64,000 nucleotides of DNA from Burkholderiales bacterium (GCA_947453625.1 CANGHK010000021.1:1-64000); one strand, 5' to 3'. Counted from the first letter of the stretch, positions 8,854-18,057 are shown. The notes: generated by a model from the sequence alone, not told the origin. Translations and numbers: made by a program.

Positions 8854-9038
8854 CTTGTTTTCCTGAATTCCTGAAAGCAAACCTGACTCCTGAATGCGGG
8901 CAACGGCGACCAGAAGGCTTGGCTGTCGTGGCGCTGCCGGGCGCCAATCGTCAAGCCGGCCCCATGCCGGGGCGACTCCCGGCGGGCCGTTGGCTTGCCC
9001 GGGCAGACCTGGGCGCGACGCCGGGCTTGTGCCGCCGT

Positions 9039-10262
9039 TTATCGAGCAGCCACGTAGCCGTCGCTGAGGGCGCCCATGAAGGCCACCAGATCGTTGACCT
9101 CGAGGGCTGTCAGCAGGTCGGGATCGCCCAATTTGCCGGCAAAGACGCCGCCTGACGACCGGTTCGCGAGGTACTGGGCCGGCACGTCGTCCCACACTCC
9201 CGCCGGTCCGTACCAGCGTTGCGGGTTGGTGGACCGTGTCGTGTAGAACATCACGACCTCCTCCAGGCTGCGGAAGACACCGTTGTGCATGTAGGTGGGC
9301 CGCTTGGCGACGTTGCGCAGTGACACGGTACGGAACTTGCCACAGAAGGTCTCGATGCTGGTCTCGGCCGCAAATTCGGCGGGAATCACCGGCTTGGGCC
9401 GGTCGGGGCCGCAGATGCCCAGGTCAAAGAAGGCCGGGTCCGCGTTTGCCGCCAGCGCCTTGTTGCGCGGCACGCCAATCGCGCGGTACTCGTTGTCGCC
9501 GAACATCGAATCGGCCGGATTGCTCGAATCCTTGTTGAATGCATGGCAGCCCGAGCATTTAGCCTTGCCGGTGAACAGGGCCAGGCCGCGCGCTTCGGGC
9601 TCGGTGTAGCTGGCCTTGCCCTGGATGACGGCGTCGAACTTCGACGTGAAGGGTTGCCCCTGAGGTGAGACCTGGAACGCGGCCAGCGATTCGCCGACCC
9701 GTGCCAGGACATTGGCCTGTTCGCTGAGCGCGGCAGCGCCGTAGACCGATTGAAACAATCCGCTGTAAGACGATGCGGTGATGCGCGCCAGCAGGGCCGC
9801 TTCGTCGGACATGTTCTGCAAGGTGGCTTTTTTCAGCGCGGCGACGGATTGGTCAGCCAGCGTGGCCTTGCCGCCGCCGTCCCACCGGAAGCCGCCCCTG
9901 GCGACGATTCTTGTATTGGGGGCCGTGCCCGTACGCAAGAAACTGAACGGCGGAACGAGCCCTGCATAGCCGGTCGATATCGAGTTGCGCGATGTCTCGA
10001 CCCCGAGGTGGCCCAGCGAGACACCGTTGCTGCCGCCGTTGGTGCCCGAATGGCCCAGCTCAGGGACATGGCAGGAGCCGCAGGACATGCCCTTGGGGTC
10101 GGACAGGTTGCTGTCGAAGTACAGCGTCTTGCCCAGAAGTTGCTTGTCCGTCAAGTTGGCGTCGGGCCCGGGAGCATCCGATCCGCCACAGGCCGCCAGC
10201 AGCAACAGGCTGGCGTAAATCAGGTGGCGCACCCGTGGTGCGCTGGCAAATTTCTTGAACAC
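9039..10262 (-). CDS. Di-heme cytochrome c peroxidase / MauG-family lipoprotein
   Basis: 407 residues from a GTG start preceded by GAGGAG. A signal peptide with lipobox LLAAC (lipidated Cys25) predicts a periplasm-facing lipoprotein. There are two c-type heme sites, Cys61-x2-Cys64-His65 and Cys236-x2-Cys239-His240. The C-terminal block FRTVSLRNVAKRPTYMHNG followed by FRSLEEVVMFY is the standard signature of bacterial di-heme peroxidases and MauG-like enzymes. Peroxide reduction versus oxidation of a protein or organic substrate cannot be told apart here. It is encoded 185 bp upstream of the polyferredoxin gene on the same strand, so it may be that protein's periplasmic partner (inference). 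Confidence 0.9.
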   Translation of the reverse strand: MFKKFASAPRVRHLIYASLLLLAACGGSDAPGPDANLTDKQLLGKTLYFDSNLSDPKGMSCGSCHVPELGHSGTNGGSNGVSLGHLGVETSRNSISTGYAGLVPPFSFLRTGTAPNTRIVARGGFRWDGGGKATLADQSVAALKKATLQNMSDEAALLARITASSYSGLFQSVYGAAALSEQANVLARVGESLAAFQVSPQGQPFTSKFDAVIQGKASYTEPEARGLALFTGKAKCSGCHAFNKDSSNPADSMFGDNEYRAIGVPRNKALAANADPAFFDLGICGPDRPKPVIPAEFAAETSIETFCGKFRTVSLRNVAKRPTYMHNGVFRSLEEVVMFYTTRSTNPQRWYGPAGVWDDVPAQYLANRSSGGVFAGKLGDPDLLTALEVNDLVAFMGALSDGYVAAR

Positions 10263-10821
10263 GGTGTCTCCTCTGGTTGCTGCACGCCAGACCCAACGGC
10301 CTGTATCTGTCCTGAAAAATCAAAGGTCTCTCGCAGCGTCGCCTTCTGCCCGCCATGGCATCGCCATGCTGTTCAGCAATGCCCGGCCGCACCCGACCGC
10401 TGCCCAAGAAACCGGGATGGCCTTCCACCTCGGCCGCCGCGCCCATCGATCCCGCCATGGGCGCCGGCAGCGGTCTAAAATTTCTCCGCGTTTTGGGGCG
10501 GGCTGTCGATCCGGGCCTGCGTCCCAAGCGCTGGCAGTCAGCAGTTGACTGATGACAGCAGACCGTCTGCATTGATGCGCCTGATCAAGCAGGAACGTCA
10601 GTTTTAATGACTTGTATCAGTTAAAGTGAATTTACCATGGAAAACTGGCGAAGTGAACCCTCGCCTGTCCTGATGTGCGTATTGGCGCGAAACGCTGCCG
10701 GGCTTGTCGCCCGTCCAAGTGCCGGCCGAGAACCGGCGCTGCTGCGCGAGGCGGGTCCCGGTTCTTGGCGCTGCCTGCCGGCGCGATGCGGGCGCTGCTC
10801 AGCGGCCCTGCTTGGGTCGGG
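10263..10821. other. Intergenic region, 559 bp, no supported gene
   Basis: Lies upstream of the di-heme peroxidase gene and downstream of the hydrolase gene. Open frames here are short and show no recognisable protein. It should hold the peroxidase promoter. Small structures seen: CAGTCA-GCAGT-TGACTG at 10535-10551, an AT-rich patch at 10600-10635, and a GTGCCGG/CCGGCGC hairpin around 10720-10740 that may end the hydrolase transcript. Confidence 0.5.
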
Positions 10822-11727
10822 TCAGGCCGGCGTTGCTGCGCCCAGGAAGCGGTCGAAGTCGGCGCAGAACCGATCCGGCAGCTCGAAATGCGGCAGCGCG
10901 CCGGTCGGGTAGACGGTGGTCTGCCAGTTCGGCCTGGCGGCGACTGCTTTGCTGCCGCGGTAGTCCGTGAAATCACCGCGCACGCCGTGCGACATCCAGA
11001 CCGGCCCCTTGAGTTGGTCGTAGACACCGTGGATGTCGGCCGAGAACAACTGGGCGGCCAGGAAGTGCAGTGGCGCGAACTCGGCGCCGGGCTGGCGCGT
11101 GGTCAGCAGGTCGTAGCGCCACAGCGCCTCGTCGATAGACTTCGCGCCCCAGGTGCGCTCCAGGAAGTAGCGGATCACCGCCGGCCGCGTCAGGCCGCGG
11201 AACAGGCCGCTGCCCCAGCCCGGTCCGCGCAGCAGTTTGTACAGCCAGGGCAGGCCGCGTGTGCTGCCGGGCGCGCCTCGCCATTCGCGCATGCCCCGGA
11301 ACCCGGTCGGGCTGACCAGCGCGAGGCGGCCGAAGCTGGCCGGCGCCTCGGCGGCGGCACGCGCCAGGAACTCGCAGCTCAGCGACAGCGCCAGCGCGTC
11401 GATCGGCCCGCTGCCACAGCGGGACTGGATCTGCGCGACTACTGCGTGCAGCGCATCGGTCATCAGGCGCGGCGTGTAGGGGCGGTCGCTGCGCTCGGAA
11501 AATCCGAAGCCCGGCAGGTCTATCGAGAAGACGCTGCGGGTGGTCCGGCAATGCGCGTGCAGCGGTGCCACCTCGGCCGCCGATCCTGCGGCGTTGACGC
11601 TGTGCACCAGCAGCAGCGGTGGGCCCCGGCCAGCGACATAGACGCTCAAGCGGCCCGCGCTGCTGTCGAACTCGAAGCGCTCGCCGCTGACGGCCGCGGG
11701 CAGCTGGGTTGCCCGCGTGGCAGCCAT
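10822..11727 (-). CDS. Alpha/beta-hydrolase fold protein
   Basis: 301 residues. The fold is indicated by LLLVHSVNAAGS (oxyanion-hole region), SIDLPGFGFSERSDRPYT and a C-terminal His in ALPHFELPDRF. The nucleophile elbow reads A-L-Ser115-L-S instead of the usual G-x-S-x-G; small residues are kept but both glycines are lost. Its start codon overlaps the stop of the tryptophan synthase-like gene (TGATG), so the two are probably translated together. The frame is open further upstream inside that gene, but only the overlapping ATG gives a normal N-terminus. The substrate is unknown. Confidence 0.8.
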   Translation of the reverse strand: MAATRATQLPAAVSGERFEFDSSAGRLSVYVAGRGPPLLLVHSVNAAGSAAEVAPLHAHCRTTRSVFSIDLPGFGFSERSDRPYTPRLMTDALHAVVAQIQSRCGSGPIDALALSLSCEFLARAAAEAPASFGRLALVSPTGFRGMREWRGAPGSTRGLPWLYKLLRGPGWGSGLFRGLTRPAVIRYFLERTWGAKSIDEALWRYDLLTTRQPGAEFAPLHFLAAQLFSADIHGVYDQLKGPVWMSHGVRGDFTDYRGSKAVAARPNWQTTVYPTGALPHFELPDRFCADFDRFLGAATPA

Positions 11728-13094
11728 CAGGCCGGCACCGAGGGCAAGCCCGACAGCGCCATCGCCAGCTCGGCTTCGTCGTAGGTCTGGTCGGTCAGTT
11801 GGCCGGCGAAATAGCTGCTGTAGGCGGCCATGTCGAAGTGGCCATGGCCACAGAGGTTGAACAGGATGGTCTCGGCTTTGCCCTCGGCCTTGCAGCGCAG
11901 CGCCTCGACGATCGCGCCCTTGACGGCGTGGTTGGCCTCGGGCGCGGGGACGATGCCCTCGGTACGGGCGAACAGCACGCCCGCCTCGAAACACGCCACC
12001 TGGTGGTAGGCGGTGGCTTCGAGCAGGCCCAGCTCGTGCAGGTGGCTGACCATCGGCGCCATGCCGTGGTAACGCAATCCCCCGGCGTGGAATCCCGGCG
12101 GCGTGAAGGTGCTGCCCAGCGTGTGCATCTTGGTCAGCGGCGTCATGTGGCCGGTGTCGCCGAAGTCGTAGGCGTATTTGCCGCGCGTCAGGCTGGGGCA
12201 GGCGGCGGGCTCGACCGCGACGATGCGGCGCTTCTTGCCGCCGCGCAGCTGCTGGCCGATGAAGGGGAAGGCGATGCCGGCGAAGTTGCTGCCGCCGCCG
12301 GTGCAGCCGACGATCACGTCGGGGTCGTCGCCGGCCATCTCCATCTGCAGCATCGCCTCCTGGCCGATGATGGTCTGGTGCAGCAGCACATGGTTGAGCA
12401 CCGACCCGAGCGCGTACTTGGTGTCGTCGCGGGTGGCGGCGATCTCCACCGCCTCACTGATCGCGATGCCCAGCGATCCCGGGTGGTCGGGCCGCTCGGC
12501 CAGCACCGCGCGGCCGTACTGGGTCTCGTTCGACGGGCTGGCGATGCAGCGCGCGCCGTAGGTCTCCATCAGCGCCCGGCGGTAGGGCTTCTGGTCATAG
12601 CTGACCCGCACCTGGAACACCGTGACGTCGATGTCGAACAGGTTGCCGGCAAAGGCCAGCGACGAGCCCCATTGGCCGGCACCGGTCTCGGTGGTGAGCT
12701 TCTTGATGCCGGCCTGGGCGTTGTACCAGGCTTGCGGCACGGCGGTGTTGGGCTTGTGGCTGCCGGCAGGCGAGACGCCTTCGTACTTGTAGTAGATCTT
12801 GGCCGGCGTGCCCAGCGCCTTTTCCAACCGGTGGGCGCGGAACAGCGGCGCCGGCCGCCACAGCTTGAAGACCTCGCGCACTGGCTCGGGAATGGCGATC
12901 TCGCGCTCGGTCGAGACCTCCTGCATGATCAGTTCCATCGGGAACAGCGGGGCCAGGTCGTCCGGGCCTATCGGCTGCAGCGTGCCCGGGTGCAGCACCG
13001 GCGGTGGCGGCGACGGCAGATCGGCGGCGATGTTGTACCAGTGCTTGGGCATCTGGCTGGCATCGAGCAGGTATTGGGTGGGGCTTTGGCTCAT
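11727..13094 (-). CDS. trpB: Tryptophan synthase beta chain, TrpB2 type
   Basis: 455 residues, the longer TrpB2-type PLP enzyme. The Schiff-base lysine is Lys114 in [24 protein letters not shown] and [10 protein letters not shown] (phosphate-binding loop) are clear. TrpB enzymes condense indole with serine to tryptophan. TrpB2 proteins commonly occur without a TrpA partner and may salvage free indole. No trpA lies nearby; the downstream overlapping gene encodes an alpha/beta hydrolase. The start ATG has a GAGGAAA-like ribosome site. Confidence 0.92.
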   Translation of the reverse strand: MSQSPTQYLLDASQMPKHWYNIAADLPSPPPPVLHPGTLQPIGPDDLAPLFPMELIMQEVSTEREIAIPEPVREVFKLWRPAPLFRAHRLEKALGTPAKIYYKYEGVSPAGSHKPNTAVPQAWYNAQAGIKKLTTETGAGQWGSSLAFAGNLFDIDVTVFQVRVSYDQKPYRRALMETYGARCIASPSNETQYGRAVLAERPDHPGSLGIAISEAVEIAATRDDTKYALGSVLNHVLLHQTIIGQEAMLQMEMAGDDPDVIVGCTGGGSNFAGIAFPFIGQQLRGGKKRRIVAVEPAACPSLTRGKYAYDFGDTGHMTPLTKMHTLGSTFTPPGFHAGGLRYHGMAPMVSHLHELGLLEATAYHQVACFEAGVLFARTEGIVPAPEANHAVKGAIVEALRCKAEGKAETILFNLCGHGHFDMAAYSSYFAGQLTDQTYDEAELAMALSGLPSVPA

Positions 13095-13154
13095 GGTGTT
13101 TTCCTCGGATTCGGGTTGGCGTGATGGTAGATGCAGCGCGCCGTGACGGCCAAG

Positions 13155-13168
13155 TCGGGCTTGCCCGA
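13155..13168. terminator. Short GC hairpin after serB
   Basis: TCGGG-CTTG-CCCGA, 23 bp beyond the serB stop codon, between serB and trpB on the same strand. Stem 5 bp with a tetraloop and no T-tract; weak evidence. Confidence 0.25.
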
Positions 13169-13190
13169 AGGCTGCCCGCCGCCGCAGGCT

Positions 13191-13904
13191 TCAGGCGCTG
13201 AACAGTTCGAGCGCGCGGTCCATGCCGCCGTCCTCGATCGAGATCATTGCCTGCTCGCGCACCGCCGGCTTGCCGTGGTAGCAGATCGACAGGCCGGCCA
13301 CGCTCATCATCGGCAGGTCGTTGGCGCCGTCGCCCACCGCGATGGCGCGGGAGGGCTCGATGCCCATCAGCTCGCAGACTTCCAGCACGACGCGGCGCTT
13401 CTCGGCGCCGTCGCAGATGTCGCCCCAGGGCCGGTCGGTCAGCGTGCCGGTGAGCCGGCCGTTGTAGACGCCCAGCGCGTTGGCCCGTGCAAAGTCCAGT
13501 CCCAGCCGGTGCCGCACGCGTTCCGAGAAATAGGTGAAGCCGCCCGAGACCAGCAGCGTCTTCAGCCCAGAGCGCTGGCAGGCCTGGACGAAGGTCTCGA
13601 CCCCCGGGTTGAGTTGCAGCCGGGTCTCGTAGACCTGCTGCAGCGCGGATTCCGGCACGCCGGCGAGCAAGGCCACGCGGCGCCGCAGGCTGTCCTTGTA
13701 GTCGGTGATCTCGCCATGCATCGCGGCCTCGGTGATGGCCGCCACCTCGTCCCTGCGGCCGGCGGCCGCCGCGATCTCGTCGACGCACTCGATGTTGATC
13801 AGCGTGGAGTCCATGTCGAAGGCCACCAGCTTGTAGTGCGACAGCGGCAACGGCGGCGTGAAGCCGCGTATGAACAGGCCGGGGGCGAAAGCTTGGACGG
13901 TCAT
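13191..13904 (-). CDS. serB: Phosphoserine phosphatase
   Basis: 237 residues, cytosolic HAD-family enzyme for the last step of serine biosynthesis (phosphoserine to serine plus phosphate). The nucleophile motif FDMDST (Asp30 and Asp32), the substrate-binding ECVDEIAAAAGRRDEV segment, VSGGFTYFSERV (motif II) and GDGANDLPMM (motif III) match SerB. It lacks the long N-terminal ACT region of some homologues. It lies upstream of the TrpB2 gene with a 96-bp gap; serine is also a TrpB substrate. Confidence 0.95.
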   Translation of the reverse strand: MTVQAFAPGLFIRGFTPPLPLSHYKLVAFDMDSTLINIECVDEIAAAAGRRDEVAAITEAAMHGEITDYKDSLRRRVALLAGVPESALQQVYETRLQLNPGVETFVQACQRSGLKTLLVSGGFTYFSERVRHRLGLDFARANALGVYNGRLTGTLTDRPWGDICDGAEKRRVVLEVCELMGIEPSRAIAVGDGANDLPMMSVAGLSICYHGKPAVREQAMISIEDGGMDRALELFSA

Positions 13905-14040
13905 GGCCGGCGCATGTTACCCGGCAGCCCCGCGCAAGGGTCAACCCCGGACCGGCCGCGACCGGGCCTTGTCAGAATGCCGGGTTCGACCCTCGATCCC
14001 TGCTTTTCCCTCACCTTCCCCGAACCCATTGGAGCCCGCC

Positions 14041-14832
14041 ATGTCCGATCCCCTGGTGTTGATCACCACCCAAGTGGCCGTGCGCACGCTGACGCTGAAC
14101 CGGCCCGCAGCGCTGAACAGCTTTACCGCGGCGATGCACGCCGAGTTGCTCGCGGCGCTGGACGGCGCCGCGGCCGACGAGGCGGTGCGCTGCGTCGTGC
14201 TGACCGGCGCCGGCCGGGGTTTTTGCGCCGGCCAGGACCTGAGCGAACCCGGCATGGGTGCCGACGGCCAGGCCGCCGACGTCGAGGGCGTGGTCGAGCG
14301 CCTGTACAAGCCGCTGGCGCTGCGCATCCGCAGCATGCCAGTGCCGGTGATCGCGATGGTCAACGGCGTGGCCGCCGGTGCCGGCGCCAACATTGCGCTG
14401 GGCTGCGACATCGTGATGGCGGCGCGCTCGGCCAGTTTCATCCAGGCCTTCTCCAAGATCGGGCTGGTGCCCGATGGTGGCGGCACCTGGCTGCTGCCGC
14501 GCCTGGTGGGCCGGGCCCGCGCCATCGGCCTGGCGATGACCGGCGACAAGCTGCCGGCCGAGGAGGCCCAGGCGATAGGCCTGATCTGGCGCTGCGTCGA
14601 CGACGCCGCGCTGGTCGAGACGACGATGGCGCTGGCGGCCAGGCTGGCGACGATGTCGTCGCGGGCGCTGGCCGCCACCCGCCGCATCCTCGACGAGGCG
14701 ATGCCCATGGACTACGCCGCCGCGCTGGGCCAGGAGGCCCGCGTGCAGGGCGAGATGAGCCGCGGCGCCGATTTTGCCGAGGGCGTCAGCGCCTTCCTGC
14801 AAAAGCGCCCGGCGCTGTTCAAGGACCGTTAG
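14041..14832 (+). CDS. paaG: Enoyl-CoA hydratase/isomerase, PaaG type
   Basis: 263 residues, starting at an ATG with TTGGAG upstream; the frame is open earlier but without homology. Crotonase fold with GRGFCAGQDL (oxyanion loop) and the PaaG-type catalytic Asp145 in GLVPDGGGTW, where hydratases carry Glu. PaaG isomerises ring-1,2-epoxyphenylacetyl-CoA to the oxepin in aerobic phenylacetate degradation. No other paa ring-oxygenation genes are in the window, so a different 2-enoyl or epoxide CoA substrate is possible. Confidence 0.85.
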   Translation: MSDPLVLITTQVAVRTLTLNRPAALNSFTAAMHAELLAALDGAAADEAVRCVVLTGAGRGFCAGQDLSEPGMGADGQAADVEGVVERLYKPLALRIRSMPVPVIAMVNGVAAGAGANIALGCDIVMAARSASFIQAFSKIGLVPDGGGTWLLPRLVGRARAIGLAMTGDKLPAEEAQAIGLIWRCVDDAALVETTMALAARLATMSSRALAATRRILDEAMPMDYAAALGQEARVQGEMSRGADFAEGVSAFLQKRPALFKDR

Positions 14833-14892
14833 GCCTGCCCTGCGCCCTGCGCCCGCCCGTCAGCGAGGCCGCGCGGCGGCGCGCCCGCGCGT

Positions 14893-15813
14893 TCAGGCCG
14901 GCCCGGGCGCTTTGCCAGCCCCGGCGTCTTCCACCAGCAGGTCGACCAGGTCGCGCGCGAACAGCGGCAGCGCCTGCAGGTTGCGCACGCAGATCTGCAT
15001 CTGGCGCAGCGCCCAGTCGTCGGTCAGCGCGACGGTGTCTATCTCCATGGTCTGGGCGTGGCGCCGGGCTGCCGATCCGGGCAGGATGGCCACGCCGACC
15101 TGGGCCTCGACCATCCGGCAGGCGGCCTCGAAATTGCCCACCTCGATGCGGGTGGGCAGGCTGCGGTGCAACTGGTCGCAGACCTGGCGCAGGAAGGCGT
15201 GGATCGCGCTGGCCTGGTGCAGCCCGACATGGTCCAGCCCCAGCGTGTCGGCAAACGCCACCGGCCCGGCGCCGGCCAGCGGGTGGCCATGCGGCACCAC
15301 CAGCATCAAGGTGTCCTGGCGGTAGGGAATGGTCTCGAGGTTCTCGGTGCGCACCGCGCCGGCGACGATGCCGATGTCGGTCTGGCCCTCGGTGACGGCG
15401 CGCACGATGTCGTGCGACAGCCGCTCGCGCAAGTCGATGTTGACGTCCGGGTGGCTGCGCAGGTAGCTGCGCAGCACCGGCGGCAGGAACTCGCCCAGCG
15501 CGGTGGTGTTGGCAAACACCCGCAGATGCCCCTTGATGCCCTTGGCAAAGCTTTGCAGATCGCCGCGCAGGTGCTCGATCTGGCCCAGCACCAGCCGCGC
15601 ATGGTGGACGAAAGCCTGGCCGGGTGGCGTCAGCGTGACGCCCTGGCTGGTGCGGTAGAGCAGCTTGGCGCCTATGCTCTCCTCGAGGTTCTTGACCCGC
15701 GTGCTGGCCGCGGGCAGGCTGATGTGCGAGGCCTCGGCGCCACGGGTCAGGCCGTTGGCCTCGGCAATGCGCACCATCAGGCGCAGGTCGACCAGATCGA
15801 AGTGCATGGACAT
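14893..15813 (-). CDS. LysR-family transcriptional regulator
   Basis: 306 residues from the ATG at 15813 (MSMHFDLVDL); an upstream-open frame is Arg/Pro-rich and unlikely to be translated. The N-terminal winged helix-turn-helix (about residues 5-64, with GAEASHISLPAASTRVKNLE) is followed by a periplasmic-binding-protein-like effector domain. Sub-family features are those of regulators of aromatic or acyl-CoA catabolism, but no target is certain. It converges with paaG and lies next to a thioesterase gene on its own strand. Confidence 0.88.
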   Translation of the reverse strand: MSMHFDLVDLRLMVRIAEANGLTRGAEASHISLPAASTRVKNLEESIGAKLLYRTSQGVTLTPPGQAFVHHARLVLGQIEHLRGDLQSFAKGIKGHLRVFANTTALGEFLPPVLRSYLRSHPDVNIDLRERLSHDIVRAVTEGQTDIGIVAGAVRTENLETIPYRQDTLMLVVPHGHPLAGAGPVAFADTLGLDHVGLHQASAIHAFLRQVCDQLHRSLPTRIEVGNFEAACRMVEAQVGVAILPGSAARRHAQTMEIDTVALTDDWALRQMQICVRNLQALPLFARDLVDLLVEDAGAGKAPGPA

Positions 15814-15983
15814 GGCGCGATTGTGCGGCGGTTTGTCAGGCGGCCTGCGCTTCAGTCCTGGCGGCAGCTTGCCTGCGGCAGGCCCCGCAGGCCGGCCCTC
15901 CAGTGTCCTGGCCCGGGCCCTGGTGGGGCGGCGTGCCCGCTGAACAGCAAGCCGCTGCCGAGCCGCGTGCGCCTGGCCAGGCG

Positions 15984-16451
15984 TCAACCGCCCTCGACGC
16001 CAGGCAGATTGAAGGCCTTGCCGATCTTGAAGATGCCACTGATGCGCAGCGCCGGCACGCCGTCGGCGCTGACAAGGCCTTGCGCGAACACCAGGCTGCG
16101 GGTGACGCGCAACACCTCGGCCTCGCCCTGCACCCAGGCGCCCAGCGGCGCGGGCGCGAGGTAGTCGAGCTGCAGGCTGATGGTGGGCAGGAACTTGAAG
16201 CCGACCTCGGGCGACTTGCGGTGTATGGTCAGCGGCAACACCATGTCGGCGAAGCTGGCCAGCATGCCGCCGTGGCAGTTGCCCATCGGGTTGGTGTGGC
16301 GGCGTTCGACCCGGAATCCCATCTGCACCAGCGCGCCCTCATGCCTGAGGTAGAGCGGGCCGTTGACGGCGATGTAATCGCCGCCCATGGGCAGGGGTCC
16401 GAAACCCTCGGGCAGGTCGGTGCGGCCATCCTGAGCGGTGGCGGTGCTCAT
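15984..16451 (-). CDS. PaaI-family hotdog thioesterase
   Basis: 155 residues with a single hotdog domain. The HTNPMGNCHGGMLASFADMVLP segment carries the Asn/His-Gly-Gly-x2-Ser/Ala-x2-Asp pattern of the PaaI/YdiI acyl-CoA thioesterases (shown in parts: HTNPMGNCHGG, then SFAD). It probably hydrolyses an aryl- or medium-chain acyl-CoA in the cytosol. Its ATG overlaps the stop of the transglutaminase-like gene by 4 bp, so the two are co-translated. Confidence 0.82.
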   Translation of the reverse strand: MSTATAQDGRTDLPEGFGPLPMGGDYIAVNGPLYLRHEGALVQMGFRVERRHTNPMGNCHGGMLASFADMVLPLTIHRKSPEVGFKFLPTISLQLDYLAPAPLGAWVQGEAEVLRVTRSLVFAQGLVSADGVPALRISGIFKIGKAFNLPGVEGG

Positions 16452-17158
16452 GCCGGCCTGGCCACGGCGGGGGCCACTTCACGCTCGACCTCGGCCTGGA
16501 AGTCCGCCGCCTGGTGCTGGGCCATGCCAGCGATCCAGCCGGGGTAGTGCAGCTTGAAATCGGCCAGCAGTGGGTCCAGTGGCACCTCGTCGAAGCTGCC
16601 ACGATGGGCCACGTACTCCATGTGCCGGTTGCCGGCCAGGTCGAAGGGGTGGTAGATCGAGTCGTCCTGGCCGTTGAACTCCAGCGGCAGCAGGCCGAAT
16701 CGCTCGCACAGGCTGAGGTTGAAGGCCGGCGTTGCCTTGCGCCAGGCGCCGTCCAGCCAGATCTCGGTGTAGCCATGCCAGTAGAAGATGTCGGTCTGCA
16801 TGCTCTGGCGCATGCGCTCGGTGCTGAGGTGGTTGCGCACATCGGCAAAGCCCAGCCGCGCCGGGATGCCCGCCGCCCGGCAGGCCGCCGCCAGCAGCGT
16901 GGCCTTGGGCACGCACCAGCCCAGGCCTTGGGCGATCACCGTGCTGGCCTTCATGCCCTGGGGCGACAGGTCGCAGCGGTAGGGGTCGTAGCGGAAGCCG
17001 TCGCGCACCGCGTAGTACAGCGACACGGCGCGCTCGCGATAGCCGCCTCCCTGCGCATGCTGCAGGGCAAAGGCGATCACCGCCGGGTGGTCGCTGTCGA
17101 CCAGCGCCGTGGGCAGCAGGCTGGCCGGGCCTGGCGGGGGGGTGGTGCTGGGTTGCAT
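16448..17158 (-). CDS. Transglutaminase-like cysteine protease-fold protein
   Basis: 236 residues, from an ATG with AGGAGA five bases upstream. Transglutaminase core: nucleophile Cys82 in GLGWCVPKATLLAAACRAAGIPAR (key part GWCVPKA) and His128 in WHGYTEIWLDG. The third acidic residue normally found in an L-D-P-T stretch is replaced (KATPAFN), so activity may be altered. The family includes proteases, amidases and enzymes of unknown role. It is coupled by a 4-bp overlap to the thioesterase gene. Confidence 0.78.
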   Translation of the reverse strand: MQPSTTPPPGPASLLPTALVDSDHPAVIAFALQHAQGGGYRERAVSLYYAVRDGFRYDPYRCDLSPQGMKASTVIAQGLGWCVPKATLLAAACRAAGIPARLGFADVRNHLSTERMRQSMQTDIFYWHGYTEIWLDGAWRKATPAFNLSLCERFGLLPLEFNGQDDSIYHPFDLAGNRHMEYVAHRGSFDEVPLDPLLADFKLHYPGWIAGMAQHQAADFQAEVEREVAPAVARPA

Positions 17159-17285
17159 GGCATTCTCCTGGCGGGACAGTGTCACGCCAGTCTCGCGGGC
17201 CTGCTGTCACCGGCGCGCCAGCCATCCGACTGGCGACGTGGTCGACTGCGTTTCCGGCACGCTGCCCCCTCCCACCGCCACGCCC

Positions 17286-18053
17286 ATGACCGATCCGACG
17301 AACGACCCCATGATCGACCTCTACTACTGGCCCACGCCCAACGGCTGGAAGATCAGCATCGCGCTCGAGGAACTGGGCCTGGCCTACCGAATCAAGCCGG
17401 TCAACATCGGGCGGGGTGAGCAGTTCGCGACCGATTTCCTGGCCATCAGCCCGAACAACCGCATCCCAGCGCTGGTCGACCACGATCCGATTGGCGGCGG
17501 CGCGCCCTTCAGCAGCTTCGAGACCGGCGCGATGCTGGTCTACCTGGCCGAGAAGACCGGCCGACTGCTGGGGTCGAACTCGCCCGCCGACTGGCGTGGC
17601 CGCCACGCCGTGCTGCCCTGGTTGATGTGGCAGATGGGCGGGCTGGGCCCGATGCTGGGCCAGCATGGCCACTTCAAGCTCTACGCCAGCCAGAAGATCC
17701 CCTATGCGATAGAGCGCTACGCGCAGGAGACGCGCCGGCTCTACAGCGTGCTCGACACGCAACTGGCCCGCACCGGCGCCTTCGTCGCGGGCGATGACTA
17801 CAGCATCGCCGACATCGCCATCTTCCCGTGGATCATGACCCACAAGGCCCAGGGCCTGACGCTGGACGACTGGCCGGCGGTCAAGCGCTGGTTCGCCACC
17901 CTGCGCGCCCGCGACGCGGTGCAGCGCGGCCTGGCCGCCGGCCGCGACTTGCGCCCGCCGCAGGCCACGATGGACGACGAGACGCGCAAGAACCTGTTCG
18001 GCGCCGCCCTCGAAGCCCCTTCTCGCACTGCGCCCACCGGCGCCCAGGAGTGA
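17286..18053 (+). CDS. Glutathione S-transferase, Ure2p/YfcG-like
   Basis: 255 residues. The N-terminal thioredoxin-fold domain begins YYWPTPNGWKISIALEELG, the Ure2p/YfcG-like pattern with Thr/Asn instead of a catalytic Cys; NNRIPALVDH carries the cis-Pro and FETGAMLVYLAE the glutathione-binding region. The C-terminal helical domain has GDDYSIADIAIFPW. Such enzymes have disulfide reductase or peroxide-reducing activity. The HCCA isomerase gene follows after 4 bp, suggesting an operon. The start is an ATG at 17286; Met9 is a possible alternative. Confidence 0.9.
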   Translation: MTDPTNDPMIDLYYWPTPNGWKISIALEELGLAYRIKPVNIGRGEQFATDFLAISPNNRIPALVDHDPIGGGAPFSSFETGAMLVYLAEKTGRLLGSNSPADWRGRHAVLPWLMWQMGGLGPMLGQHGHFKLYASQKIPYAIERYAQETRRLYSVLDTQLARTGAFVAGDDYSIADIAIFPWIMTHKAQGLTLDDWPAVKRWFATLRARDAVQRGLAAGRDLRPPQATMDDETRKNLFGAALEAPSRTAPTGAQE

Positions 18054-18057
18054 CTCC

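Noticed and set aside
8854-9195. Upstream extension of the polyferredoxin frame
   Set aside because: It overlaps the di-heme peroxidase gene and has no membrane-protein character; the ATG at 8853 has a ribosome site.
13131-15395. Very long + strand open frame across serB and into the LysR gene
   Set aside because: Arg/Ala/Gly-rich shadow frame of GC-rich genes; the real genes are serB, paaG and the LysR regulator.
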